Notes: generated by a model from the sequence alone, not told the origin. Numbered from the stretch's first letter, positions 10,125-18,973 are shown. The stretch: 64,000 bases of DNA from Psychromonas ossibalaenae ATCC BAA-1528 (GCF_000381745.1 NZ_KB906986.1:1-64000), one strand, 5' to 3'. Numbers and translations: made by a program.

Positions 10125-12630
10125 ACAGCTGAAACTTCACAATGCCAAACTATTGAAAATTAATAAGGCACTAATGCGGCGCGTTGAAGAAGGTGGCAAC
10201 CAGTCGGCACCCTATGCCGCTTTTGAGCATTCAGTGCATTTAGCCGAACAGGTCAGAGAGAAAACCCATACCCTCAATGAAACTCTTTCACAGCTGGAGC
10301 GCAGCAACCGACAGTTAATAACATTTAAACAGCGCTTTACTGATGCCATAGAAAGCATTTCTGAAGCATTCGTTTTATTAGACTGTGACGGACAAATTAT
10401 CCTGCAGAACAGTAATTTTGAAGCCTTTCTGCACACATCGAATCTGCCCTCAGACACTGTACTCAATCTTAAAGCGCTGACTGAAAAAAATCAGAAAACC
10501 AACAAGATGCATAAATACCGGAGGCTGACAAAACCGGTTTACCAGCTGCCCGACGGACGCTGGTTCCAGCTTAACGAACGCAGCACTGTCGAAGGCGGAC
10601 GGGTTTTGCTCTATACCGATATCAGCGCATTAAAAGAAGCGGAAACAGCACGTTACGAACAGGCAATGGCACAGAAATCACTGCAGCTTCAGAGTCTGGT
10701 GGATAATTTATCTCAGGGCGTGGTGCTGTTTAACAGCCAACAACAGATTGAAGTCTGGAACAGCCGTTTTGTACAGCTCAGTCAGTTAACCGTGCAGCAG
10801 CTGCGCACTCATCCCGGCTTATCAGATCTTCAAACATTAACCGATCTGGATCTGCGCACCCAGCCGAGTTTGAGCAGTGACTCTTATATGCAGACCTTAA
10901 ACAGCGGCGTAGTACTGGAGATAAGAGTTCACCAGCTCCGTGACGGTAAAATAATTAAAACCTACACAGATATTACCGAGCGCCACCGCTACGCACAGTC
11001 TCTGCAGGAAAATGAACGCCGTCTGCGTCTGATTACCGATAACGTACCGGCCATGATTGCTTATATCGGCGCTGATCTTAAGTTTGAATTTACCAATCAG
11101 GTTTATATTGACTGGTACGGCAGCAGGGCTCGGGGACTTGATATTGCAGCGCTGGATAAAAGTCTTAATTATAAACAGCTCCAGCCCTTTGTTAAACGCG
11201 CTCTAAACGGTGAAAGTGTCAGTTTTGAAAGTAAAGAAATAAACCGCTCTGGTGAACTGAATTATCTACTTAAGTCCTATGTCCCTAATCTTGACGGCAG
11301 CGGCAGAGTATTGGGTTTTTTTGTATTAATTCGAGACATTACCGAGCGTAGGATAAATGCGTTAGCCCTGCAGAAAGCCCATGATCAGCTGGAAATCAGA
11401 GTTGTTGAGCGCACTTCACAGCTGCAGAGCCTAAACCAGAAACTGATCGACGAAGTTGAAGAGCGCCGTCAGGCACAAACTGATTTACAGGCGGCAACCA
11501 GAGAAGCTGAACTGGCTAATTTCTCTAAAACAAAATTTCTAGCGGCGGTCAGTCACGACCTGCTGCAGCCGCTTAATGCAGCGCAGCTGTTCACCAGTTC
11601 AATCGTTGAACACTCTCTTAATGATCACTTAAGGCCCTTAGTTAACTCGGTCAGCAGCTCGCTTAATGATTTAGAAAACCTGATCTGCACACTGGTTGAT
11701 ATATCCAAGCTGGATGCGGGCGTAGTGATAGCAGATAAAAGTACCTTTAAACTCTCCGAGTTACTGGATAACTTAGCCAATGAGTATCAGCAGCAGAGCC
11801 ATCTTTACGATGTGCAGTTACGCTACGTTGCCTGCTCTCGTCTGGTATACAGCGACAGTGTTTTGTTAGCACGTATACTGCGTAATCTTTTATCTAATGC
11901 CTTCCGATATACCGACAAAGGTAAAGTACTGCTCGGCTGCCGTCGCGCAGGTAATAATATCTGTATCGAAGTATGGGACAACGGCGCTGGTATTGAACAG
12001 GATCAGCAGAGCGAAATATTTAAAGAATTTAAACGTCTGAAATCATCACGCAGCGCATTCAGCAACGGTCTTGGTCTGGGGCTGGCAATTGTTGACAAAA
12101 TATCCAAGGTACTTGAACATCCGGTTAAGGTATCATCAACACTCGGAAAAGGTTCGCTGTTTTCAGTGACTGTACCGCTCGCCGCTAACACTCATTTACC
12201 CGAAGCCGCGGCACCGCTTAATCCGATTTTAACTAAGACTGAGTTAGCTGGACGTAAAATCTGGCTGATTGATAACGATCTTAATATCTGTGCCGCCATG
12301 AAACAGCTGCTGGAAACCTGGCACTGCTCAATCATCACCGCGGGAAGCCTTGCAGATTTACAAGCGCAGGTGGATATCTACAATGATCATACGGATATTT
12401 TAATCGTTGATTATCATCTCGATGACGGAATTAACGGCGTGGATGTCGCAGAGCAGGTTATTCACCTGCGCGGCTCGCCTTTACCGGTATTGATGATCAC
12501 CGCCAATTACAATAAATCCTTGAAAAACGAAATTAAAGAGCAGGGTTTACTGCTGTTAAATAAACCGGTGAAAGCGATAAAATTGAAAACCTCCATGCTG
12601 CACTTATTAAATAAACAACCAGACACTTAA
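10102..12630 (+). CDS. PAS-rich hybrid sensor histidine kinase (NahK/ErcS'-like)
   Basis: An 842-residue soluble kinase: an N-terminal coiled coil (to about 90), three PAS-like regions (about 75-185, 195-300, 310-430), a coiled coil, HisKA with SHDLLQPLNAAQ (His485), HATPase with NLLSNAFRYT, DNGAGI and GLGLGLAIV, and a receiver domain with LIVDYHL (Asp770). No membrane helix is seen. The start is the second of two adjacent ATGs (10102) because GGGAGG ends 5 bases before it; a longer in-frame start at 10033 lies inside the FIST gene. Overlap with the FIST gene implies translational coupling. The partner regulator is encoded convergently. Confidence 0.92.
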   Translation: MLLSEENKQLKLHNAKLLKINKALMRRVEEGGNQSAPYAAFEHSVHLAEQVREKTHTLNETLSQLERSNRQLITFKQRFTDAIESISEAFVLLDCDGQIILQNSNFEAFLHTSNLPSDTVLNLKALTEKNQKTNKMHKYRRLTKPVYQLPDGRWFQLNERSTVEGGRVLLYTDISALKEAETARYEQAMAQKSLQLQSLVDNLSQGVVLFNSQQQIEVWNSRFVQLSQLTVQQLRTHPGLSDLQTLTDLDLRTQPSLSSDSYMQTLNSGVVLEIRVHQLRDGKIIKTYTDITERHRYAQSLQENERRLRLITDNVPAMIAYIGADLKFEFTNQVYIDWYGSRARGLDIAALDKSLNYKQLQPFVKRALNGESVSFESKEINRSGELNYLLKSYVPNLDGSGRVLGFFVLIRDITERRINALALQKAHDQLEIRVVERTSQLQSLNQKLIDEVEERRQAQTDLQAATREAELANFSKTKFLAAVSHDLLQPLNAAQLFTSSIVEHSLNDHLRPLVNSVSSSLNDLENLICTLVDISKLDAGVVIADKSTFKLSELLDNLANEYQQQSHLYDVQLRYVACSRLVYSDSVLLARILRNLLSNAFRYTDKGKVLLGCRRAGNNICIEVWDNGAGIEQDQQSEIFKEFKRLKSSRSAFSNGLGLGLAIVDKISKVLEHPVKVSSTLGKGSLFSVTVPLAANTHLPEAAAPLNPILTKTELAGRKIWLIDNDLNICAAMKQLLETWHCSIITAGSLADLQAQVDIYNDHTDILIVDYHLDDGINGVDVAEQVIHLRGSPLPVLMITANYNKSLKNEIKEQGLLLLNKPVKAIKLKTSMLHLLNKQPDT

Positions 12631-13283
12631 GATTTAAGATGCTGACTAAAATCAATATCCGCGCAGCCGAGTACAACCTTAACCCGGTTAGAAGCCCCCA
12701 GTTTTTTCAGAATTGAGGAAACATGGCTTTTAACCGTAGCCTCTGAAATATGCAGATTAAAAGCAATCTGCTTATTTGCTTCTCCCTGCGACAGGTTTTT
12801 CAGTACCACCAGTTCACGGCGGGTCAGGGTCGCGATCTTGTCCGCTGAAACGACAAATTCATTATTTGATTTTGAACCTTCCGGCAGACGCATTATATCA
12901 GCCGGCAGATAAACATTACCCGCAAAAACACTTTCAAGTGCTTCAACAATGCACTCTTTAGAAGACGACTTTGCAATAAATCCTACCGCACCGTAGGAGA
13001 GTGTCTGTAATATTGTCTGCTTATCGCGCTCTGCCGAAATAATCACCACAGGTATTGTCGGGCATTCATTACGCAGCGCTAATAATCCCTGCAGTCCCGA
13101 CATACCGGGCATATTCAGATCTAACAGAATCAGGTCAAGATCATCATGGTGCTTAACAAGTTCAAGTGTCGATTCAATATCTTCTGTCTGCTCTACGGCC
13201 GAGCCGGCAAAGCTTACAGCAATAATACCGGCGATCGCATCTCTAAACAAAGGGTGATCATCAGCAACTAAAATTTTATACAT
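12627..13283 (-). CDS. NarL/LuxR-type response regulator
   Basis: A 218-residue two-domain regulator. The receiver has DD8-9, phosphoacceptor Asp55 (LILLDLNMPG) and the conserved Lys in IAKSSS; the C-terminal LuxR helix-turn-helix reads LTRRELVVLKNLSQGEANKQIA...EATVKSHVSSILKKL. It faces the hybrid kinase gene, and the two stop codons overlap in one TTAA (12627-12630). It is the likely output regulator of the FIST-kinase pair; EraR/ErbR/AgmR of the Pseudomonas ethanol-oxidation cluster are regulators of the same class. Whether it controls the aldehyde dehydrogenase is inference. Confidence 0.92.
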   Translation of the reverse strand: MYKILVADDHPLFRDAIAGIIAVSFAGSAVEQTEDIESTLELVKHHDDLDLILLDLNMPGMSGLQGLLALRNECPTIPVVIISAERDKQTILQTLSYGAVGFIAKSSSKECIVEALESVFAGNVYLPADIMRLPEGSKSNNEFVVSADKIATLTRRELVVLKNLSQGEANKQIAFNLHISEATVKSHVSSILKKLGASNRVKVVLGCADIDFSQHLKS

Positions 13284-13481
13284 AACAATGGCTTCTGCGT
13301 AACAAATAACCCAGGCAGTTTACCCGCTGCCAATAAACTCTACTACCAGTTGTTAAAAGAGCTGCGGGCTTTGCCGCAGTTTGTATATATATTTCCCCAG
13401 CAGTCAATAGACAGCGTTAAAGAAGCTATTATTTAACGAATAAACATTTTTATGTTAGTTGTATACTTCTATGGATGTACT

Positions 13482-14297
13482 ATGGATAAACTGTTTAGTC
13501 CCAAAATATCTTTAACTCGGCTTTTTCTGGTATTTGTGTTGGTAAGCAGTTCTGTGTCCTCAGAACAACCCACATTAAAAGCAATCGGCCATCATGACTA
13601 TGCGCCCTGGAACTGGGAAAAAGACGACCAGATTGTCGGGGCGGCAGCTGAAATTACCGCAGTTCTTTTTAAAAAGGCCGGTGCCAACGTAGATTTAAGG
13701 TATCTCGGGCCATGGAAAAGAGGACAGGGGTTTGTTGAACACGGTGTAGCCGATATTAATATCTGCGCATTTATGAATGAACAGAGAAAAGCCTATTCCG
13801 TTTTTATAGAAACTCCGATGGGGTTTATAGAGCAGGCCCTGTTTGTCAAAAAAGGCAGAGAGTTTACTTTCGACACATGGTCAGACTTAAAAGATAAAAA
13901 AATCGCGCTGCTGTTTGGTGTCAGCTTAGGCACTAAGTTTGACGAGTTTTTAAACAGCAGCACAAAAGTATTCAGAGCAGACAGTTATCAACTGCTGTTC
14001 AGACAGTTAAAATCGGAGCGCATTGATGCTGTCGTTATCGGCCGCAATTCTGGACAGGCAATACTGGAAGCCTATGGATTTGCAGAAGATATCCGCAGTT
14101 TACCCACTCCCGTATTAACCGGAAAACTGTATATCTCAATGTCCAAAAAATCTGACTATCTACATCTGCTGCCGTTAGTTGAAAAGCAGATACAGCAGGA
14201 AGGTTATTATCAATGGGTTGATAAACTGCTGGATAAATATACTTATATTTACCAGAGTGACTACAAATCAGCAGACAGCATAGAAAAAAAACTGTAA
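13482..14297 (+). CDS. Periplasmic solute-binding protein, SBP_bac_3-like
   Basis: About 271 residues with an N-terminal signal peptide (hydrophobic run after KISLTRLF, likely cleavage near SSSVSSEQ). The body has the family-3 binding-protein layout: an opening strand with DYAPWNWEKDDQIVGAAAEI, KRGQGFVEHGVADI, then SDLKDKKIALLFGVSLGT and SERIDAVVI. ATG 13482 is chosen because it puts the signal peptide at the terminus; an in-frame ATG at 13452 adds ten unlikely residues. No permease or ATPase gene is adjacent, so it is an orphan that may serve a distant transporter or a sensor. Confidence 0.85.
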   Translation: MDKLFSPKISLTRLFLVFVLVSSSVSSEQPTLKAIGHHDYAPWNWEKDDQIVGAAAEITAVLFKKAGANVDLRYLGPWKRGQGFVEHGVADINICAFMNEQRKAYSVFIETPMGFIEQALFVKKGREFTFDTWSDLKDKKIALLFGVSLGTKFDEFLNSSTKVFRADSYQLLFRQLKSERIDAVVIGRNSGQAILEAYGFAEDIRSLPTPVLTGKLYISMSKKSDYLHLLPLVEKQIQQEGYYQWVDKLLDKYTYIYQSDYKSADSIEKKL

Positions 14298-14339
14298 TGA
14301 CCACTTTAAAACAGCGGCACTCACCCGATTTAAGACGGC

Positions 14340-14735
14340 TTACTTATCAATAACAGTCACTTTATGCCCTTTGTCAGCTATATAGAAAACGATTATCTTA
14401 GCCGGCTCTGTGCCGCTGTTTTCGCCATAGTGAGACGTATTTACCAGCTCAACAAGGCTGTCACCCGCTTTCATATTTAACACTTTATCACCGCTGTAAA
14501 CGGTCAAAGTTCCGCTTAATAATACACCGGCATTAATGACCGGGTGCTGATGCAGAGGAAGTTTTTCACCCGGTGCAATAACGATTTCCTTAATAGTCAC
14601 TTCGGGTTGAGTCAGCGTATAAGCCGGCAGGTTTGTCCCGTCCCATGACTTAGTACTTTTAACTAAATCGACAGACGTCGCGGCGCTGACACTTAATGAA
14701 GCAAACAGCAGAGCTGTAAAAAGCAGTTTTAACAT
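14340..14735 (-). CDS. Exported cupin-domain protein
   Basis: A 131-residue protein with a clear signal peptide (MLKLLFTALLFASLSVSAA). The rest is a single cupin barrel: PGEKLPLHQHPVINAGVLLSG supplies the first metal motif (H-x-H) and SLVELVNTSHYGENSG the second (His). It probably binds a divalent metal in the periplasm; its substrate is unknown. It has its own upstream region and ends opposite the binding protein gene. Confidence 0.85.
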   Translation of the reverse strand: MLKLLFTALLFASLSVSAATSVDLVKSTKSWDGTNLPAYTLTQPEVTIKEIVIAPGEKLPLHQHPVINAGVLLSGTLTVYSGDKVLNMKAGDSLVELVNTSHYGENSGTEPAKIIVFYIADKGHKVTVIDK

Positions 14736-14864
14736 AAAAGTTCCTGTTATTAAGAATTAACAATAAGTATGACGGGCTGAATAAACTTCTTACAGAATAT
14801 CAGAAAAAAGAACCCTACATGTAACAAAAATGTTAATTTGAATTTTAATAAGAAAAGTTAAAGC

Positions 14865-15545
14865 CTATTGGTAATGATCAATAAAGAACTTTAATGCATC
14901 TACATCAATAACAGATATTTCTGCGCCGTTTTTTTCAACCAGACCTTTATCAATAAGATCTTTGACCACTCGCCGGTAAACTCGGCTTGTGGTACCGAAA
15001 CGCTCAGCCTCCATACATACTTTATCAAAGCTGCCGAGCATGACACTGCTTTGACTGCGATGCCATAGATCATAAGCGATATTGTAGGTGATGGAGTGCA
15101 GAAGACGATGGGTGTAGATATCCAGCGAGTCCTGATAATCTGCCGCTAATGCACAAGAAAAAAACAGATGAAAATCCGGCCGTTTCGTCAATAACTTAGT
15201 TAACTCTTTGAGGCAGATAACATCCACCTGCATACCTTCAGCCGCGACCACATTCCATTGACAGACAGTATCCGTGAAGTATTCCATTTCCCCAAAAATA
15301 TGATGATCACATTCCACTTCGCCTAACTGAAAACACCGCCCGTTAACCGCAGCAATATTCATCGATACCCGGCCGACAGATACCAGATACAGATGTTTTA
15401 GTACCTGCCCCTGGCTCAGAATATCTTCACCCGCCTGAAAATACTGACTATGGCTCTGACACAAATAAAAGGCTTCTTTAAATTCAGGATACAAGGTATT
15501 CAGATGACTGGAAAAACGGCTTTGGGAATAGGGTTTCAGCTGCAT
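14865..15545 (-). CDS. Crp/Fnr-family regulator, YeiL-like
   Basis: A 226-residue protein with an N-terminal cyclic-nucleotide-type jelly roll (about 25-125; GEDILSQGQVLKHLYLVSVGRVS) and a C-terminal winged helix (RFGTTSRVYRRVVKDLIDKGLVEKN). It lacks the four-Cys FNR cluster pattern. The arrangement and C-terminus resemble YeiL of E. coli, which lies near nucleoside-salvage genes. Here the next genes on the same strand are a nucleoside phosphorylase and PnuC, so control of salvage is a reasonable guess. An intrinsic terminator at 15657-15683 separates it from that operon. Confidence 0.83.
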   Translation of the reverse strand: MQLKPYSQSRFSSHLNTLYPEFKEAFYLCQSHSQYFQAGEDILSQGQVLKHLYLVSVGRVSMNIAAVNGRCFQLGEVECDHHIFGEMEYFTDTVCQWNVVAAEGMQVDVICLKELTKLLTKRPDFHLFFSCALAADYQDSLDIYTHRLLHSITYNIAYDLWHRSQSSVMLGSFDKVCMEAERFGTTSRVYRRVVKDLIDKGLVEKNGAEISVIDVDALKFFIDHYQ

Positions 15546-15656
15546 AATTTATACTTTTCGGCAAAATACTAACGAAGATAATAACAGCTGCATGCTAACT
15601 AATCATCACTAGCGGGGCAATAGCTTAACTGTAAAACTCCGCGATTAAACCTGATT

Positions 15657-15683
15657 GTAAAAAGCCCGGCTAAAGAACCGGGC
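15657..15683 (-). terminator. Intrinsic terminator of the pnuC-phosphorylase operon
   Basis: Read on the minus strand: GCCCGG, 8-base loop, CCGGGC, then TTTTTAC. It begins about 20 bases after the phosphorylase stop codon and separates that operon from the Crp-family gene. Confidence 0.82.
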
Positions 15684-15705
15684 CTGTATCACAAACAATT
15701 AGCCG

Positions 15706-16437
15706 TTACAGCTGACAGCTCAACGCATGCAGCGCCGCTTCAGCAGCTGTTTTTTCTCCCTGCATCATAGCCTGGTCTGCATCCACATACTGACTTATCC
15801 CTTCCTGGACATCCTGCTGATATAAAACAACATTATTAAGAATGCTGGCAATACGCAGGCCGCGCAGTTTACCTACGGTAAATAAAGCAGAGGTTTCCAT
15901 ATCTGCACCTAGCACCCCTTTCTGACTCCAGTGCTCACATATCTGTGCTTCATTATCGGTATAAAAACTGTCGTTAGAACGCACAATACCGAAGTGAGCA
16001 GTAATATTGTGCGTGCTAAGGTACTGTTCAATGCCCGCCGTTAGATGCCGATCGGCATAAGCTGGAAATTCAGCACTGACATAAGCCTTAGAGCCGCCCT
16101 CATCACGCACCGCAGCTTCAGCAACAATCAGTTCACCTAATCCGATATTGTCCTGCAGAGCGCCGGCAGAGCCTACCCGCACAATATAATGTGCACCGCA
16201 TAAATGCAGCTCTTCAAGCGCAATAATTGCGGAAGGCGCCCCGATACCTGTGCTGCACACAGTGACAGCTTTGCCCTGATAATAACCGTTAATTAACCGG
16301 TATTCACGGTTATCCGATATAAGTTTCGCATCATCAAGCAGTTCAGCAATGCGGTTAACCCGGTCAGGTTCACCGCAGACAATAACCCGGGGCGCAACCT
16401 GAGCTGCGCAAACGTTAATATGAGGCTGTTTACTCAT
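15706..16437 (-). CDS. Nucleoside phosphorylase (PNP/UDP family)
   Basis: A 243-residue phosphorylase that splits nucleosides with phosphate into base and (deoxy)ribose-1-phosphate. Family signatures are ICGEPDRV (phosphate loop), VCSTGIGAPSAIIALEEL, VRVGSAGAL and GADMETSALFTVGKLRG (the ME of the sugar site). It overlaps pnuC by four bases (ATGA), so the two are co-translated: PnuC imports a nucleoside-like compound and this enzyme probably cleaves it. It resembles uridine phosphorylase more than trimeric PNP, but the base preference cannot be read from sequence. Confidence 0.88.
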   Translation of the reverse strand: MSKQPHINVCAAQVAPRVIVCGEPDRVNRIAELLDDAKLISDNREYRLINGYYQGKAVTVCSTGIGAPSAIIALEELHLCGAHYIVRVGSAGALQDNIGLGELIVAEAAVRDEGGSKAYVSAEFPAYADRHLTAGIEQYLSTHNITAHFGIVRSNDSFYTDNEAQICEHWSQKGVLGADMETSALFTVGKLRGLRIASILNNVVLYQQDVQEGISQYVDADQAMMQGEKTAAEAALHALSCQL

Positions 16438-17186
16438 GCTGTTTTGGCCTCCGCACTGTCCGCTGATGCTGTTTTTACAACAGGGTTATGACTGGCCGTA
16501 TTCATCCACTGGCGGGTACCGTTAGCGGCAATAATCATCAGAATCGCATATTCAATAGACAAGGCATATACGCCCTGCGCAGCATAAATACCTACGCTGA
16601 TAACATTAATAACCACCCACAGGATCCAGTTTTCGACATATTTTCGTGTCATCAGGATCTGCGCTACGACTGACAGCACCGTCATCACAGAATCCCAGAA
16701 CGGAAATGCATCCGGCGATAACTCCGGCCGGGCAAGCCCTGCCCCAAAGATATTCATGGTATCCACAGCAACATTTGCCAGTACTAAGAAAACCGGATCG
16801 ATATAAACAGTCATCAGCGCAATGGCCAGCACACTTACAGCAGCAGTAAATGCGACTTTCTGTTTACTCATCCAGCGTACAGTCAGCTTATCACCGTCTG
16901 CAGAAACGGGTCTTGTCCATGCGTACCAGCCGTACAGATTCGCACAGAAGAAAAACAGCTGCAGCAGCAGGATTCCATAAAGCTGGATCTGATAAAAAAT
17001 AACCGCAAACAGTGTGACATTAATCAGACCAAACAGATAGTTGATGGTTTTTTCCTGACTGGCATTCCAGATACACAGCAGACCAAAAACAGTGCCGACC
17101 GCCTCAATCCACGACATAGCGTAGCCGTCACCGATAGGAATATTCACTAAGGTATTATTAATATCGAACCAGGTTAAGATATCCAT
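16434..17186 (-). CDS. pnuC: PnuC-family nucleoside/vitamin facilitator
   Basis: A 250-residue membrane protein with 7-8 helices and the PnuC core (GTVFGLLCIWNASQEKTINYLFGLINVTLF; WILWVVINVISVGIYAAQG). PnuC carriers take up nicotinamide riboside; relatives move thiamine, riboflavin or deoxynucleosides. Coupling to a nucleoside phosphorylase favours a nucleoside substrate here, which might not be nicotinamide riboside. Of two ATGs three codons apart, the second (17186) has AAGGA at 6-base spacing and is preferred. A 325-bp MITE sits only about 30 bases upstream, inside the expected promoter or leader. Confidence 0.86.
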   Translation of the reverse strand: MDILTWFDINNTLVNIPIGDGYAMSWIEAVGTVFGLLCIWNASQEKTINYLFGLINVTLFAVIFYQIQLYGILLLQLFFFCANLYGWYAWTRPVSADGDKLTVRWMSKQKVAFTAAVSVLAIALMTVYIDPVFLVLANVAVDTMNIFGAGLARPELSPDAFPFWDSVMTVLSVVAQILMTRKYVENWILWVVINVISVGIYAAQGVYALSIEYAILMIIAANGTRQWMNTASHNPVVKTASADSAEAKTA

Positions 17187-17218
17187 TTTCATTCCTTTTA
17201 TAGATTTTTAAAGTTATA

Positions 17219-17543
17219 TACCCGTTATCATTCAAGATGCAAAAATCGACAAGTCGTAAGGTGAACAGGTTCTAGGCGTGAAGGTGAAGATCTAACGGAT
17301 TAAATCGAGACTTCATAACAACGAAAATGTTTACCTTACGGCTTGCCCTGCGGGTCGCCAGCTCGAAAACCAATACTGCGCTGCAACATTTGATAAGGAC
17401 TAGCCATTTAAGGATTAAAGTCTTTATTTTAATCCTACCGACAGAGGATTAACGTAGTTAATCGCTCGAAAGGTCATCATGTTGCGCCTTGTCTTAGTGT
17501 CCGAGCTGGCGACTGATAAATGCATTTTGATTGATAACGGGTA
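17219..17543. repeat. MITE-like repeat, copy 1 (325 bp, longest)
   Basis: Ends read TACCCGTTATCATTCAAG and, inverted, TTTTGATTGATAACGGGTA, giving inverted ends of about 25 bp with a few mismatches. The interior is shared with the copies at 37964 and 42203 (for example GGTTCTAGGCGTGAAGGTGA with 37964). It carries about 64 extra bases near 17405-17470 that the 37964 copy lacks. A TA precedes it; TG follows, perhaps a mutated TA. It codes for nothing credible and lies just upstream of pnuC. Confidence 0.9.
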
Positions 17544-17667
17544 TGTCTATTGTAATAAAAGCAGTATTTACTAATGAGGACTTTTGTCCGCCTGCACTCG
17601 ATGCGAGTCAAAGTTCAGCAGAGAAAATAGAAAAATACAATGAGGGAGTAAACAAAGGAGAATTTAC

Positions 17668-17706
17668 GGCCGCCCGAATCTTTAAATGTACAAAGTTCGG
17701 GTGGCC
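17668..17706 (-). terminator. Hairpin downstream of DUF3581 gene
   Basis: GGCCGCCCGAA (17668-17678) pairs with TTCGGGTGGCC (17696-17706) in an 11-bp stem with one G-T, and the loop can extend the stem with CTTT/AAAG. It lies 30 bases past the stop of the minus-strand DUF3581 gene. No T-run follows on the minus strand. Confidence 0.55.
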
Positions 17707-17736
17707 ATATTTATTATAAGGTGCTGCTAATCGGGC

Positions 17737-18441
17737 TTAAAACGCAGAACGGCGCGCTTCATAAGCATCTGAGAAAGCGGTAATAGACTCATGATCGTAA
17801 GGTTTTAAACCAGCCACTACCATTTTTTTAATACCTCGGCCGATCGACTTTTCACCGTCATTGATGGCAAAATGTAGAAAGTTGTTCGCACGCTTCGGCT
17901 CTACTTCAAAAAGTGAATCTGCCAGTTCAACATTTACCGGCGCTTCTAGTGCCAGTTCATCAAACTCAAAACTCATGCTGTTGTACATTACTAACGGGCG
18001 GGCCGGATTAAACATAACATTATGTTTTTTCATCAGCGGCATCAGTAAAGTCGGGAAGTTTTGTCCAGAGAAAACCACGTAGTTTTGAATTAACGACTCG
18101 ATCAGCGCAGGATCATGGCTGGTCTTGCCCTTTTTATTAATTTCTAGGACACTTTTTCCCTGCTCATTGGTAATGACGATATGCTCACCATCTGCTTCAG
18201 GAAAAACTAAGCCGATATTATCACCAACCATATTGGTAAAAGTGAAGCTCATTGACTCACTAACCCCGTATTCATTTAATGCTAGCGAAAACAATAAGTC
18301 ACCAGGTACACAGAAACGTTTGTTCTCAGGATCATGAATAGGGTTAAAATCACGACATTCCTGTTTCGCAAAGGTACTTGCTTGCGCAGCAGAAATGCGC
18401 ACAAGGTTGTTTTGTTTTGTGTAATAAGATTCTAATAACAT
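17737..18441 (-). CDS. DUF3581-family protein with hot-dog-like N-terminus
   Basis: A 234-residue soluble protein of the kind annotated as DUF3581 in Vibrio, Shewanella and Psychromonas. No enzyme function is established. The N-terminal piece CRDFNPIHDPENKRFCVPGDLLFSLAL recalls the MaoC-type hot-dog motif (D-x-NPIH-D ... G-x-L), and a second similar half (NSMSFEFDELALEAPVNVELAD) would fit a double hot-dog fold as in hydratases or thioesterases. That is a structural guess. It is monocistronic. Confidence 0.7.
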   Translation of the reverse strand: MLLESYYTKQNNLVRISAAQASTFAKQECRDFNPIHDPENKRFCVPGDLLFSLALNEYGVSESMSFTFTNMVGDNIGLVFPEADGEHIVITNEQGKSVLEINKKGKTSHDPALIESLIQNYVVFSGQNFPTLLMPLMKKHNVMFNPARPLVMYNSMSFEFDELALEAPVNVELADSLFEVEPKRANNFLHFAINDGEKSIGRGIKKMVVAGLKPYDHESITAFSDAYEARRSAF

Positions 18442-18629
18442 CGAAGTTCTCTTAAATATGGGACAAATAAAAAAAGCAGATTATAAGGAAAAAATATAAA
18501 AATGATATCACTTAGCGATTTTTTCTCTCCGCCCGCAGGATTTTATTCACCACTGTCTGCATAAGTATTTGAAATATCTACCCCCTTAAACTGTATAAAC
18601 CTTATTTTATTTTGCAGCAAAGGTTGTTA

Positions 18630-18655
18630 AACCCGTTATCAGTCAAAATGCATTT
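18630..18655. repeat. Solo end fragment of the MITE family
   Basis: AACCCGTTATCAGTCAAAATGCATTT matches, inverted, the right end of the copies at 17219 and 37964 over about 25 bases. Nothing else of the element follows, so this is a decayed or abortive fragment in the gap upstream of the lipoprotein gene. Confidence 0.7.
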
Positions 18656-18858
18656 AACAGTACGTAATTTGCCCGTTCACGCAAACTATTAAACAAAAAG
18701 AAACCACTTTCCGCTCTAAAAATCATTACTAGATATAGATTTCCACTCAACATCTGCCGTTACTCCGCCAAATAAAACAGCTTAGCACACACCTGACAAA
18801 AACAAGCAAATACAACAAGTTAGATTGGACACACAGACTTAAAACAACTTTCCTTCAC

Positions 18859-18888
18859 CTCAAGAAAGGTGAATTCACCTATCTTGAG
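18859..18888. promoter_or_regulatory. 30-bp dyad upstream of lipoprotein gene (candidate operator)
   Basis: CTCAAGA (18859-18865) and TCTTGAG (18882-18888) flank a perfect 12-bp palindrome GGTGAATTCACC (18868-18879), with two unpaired bases on each side. It lies 86 bases before the lipoprotein ATG in an otherwise gene-free 530-base gap. The size and nesting fit a dimeric regulator site. A natural candidate binder is the ToxR/CadC-like protein encoded downstream, but this is inference. Confidence 0.55.
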
Positions 18889-18973
18889 TTTTCTAGTTCA
18901 ACAGGCTTAGTTAGGATGACCTCGAAATTTATTAACTCGGATTAAAACCGAACTACCAGCAGGACTCTTATTT

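Noticed and set aside
17531-17719. 62-codon plus-strand frame
   Set aside because: Its start lies inside the right end of MITE copy 1 and its 3' end runs through an 11-bp hairpin.
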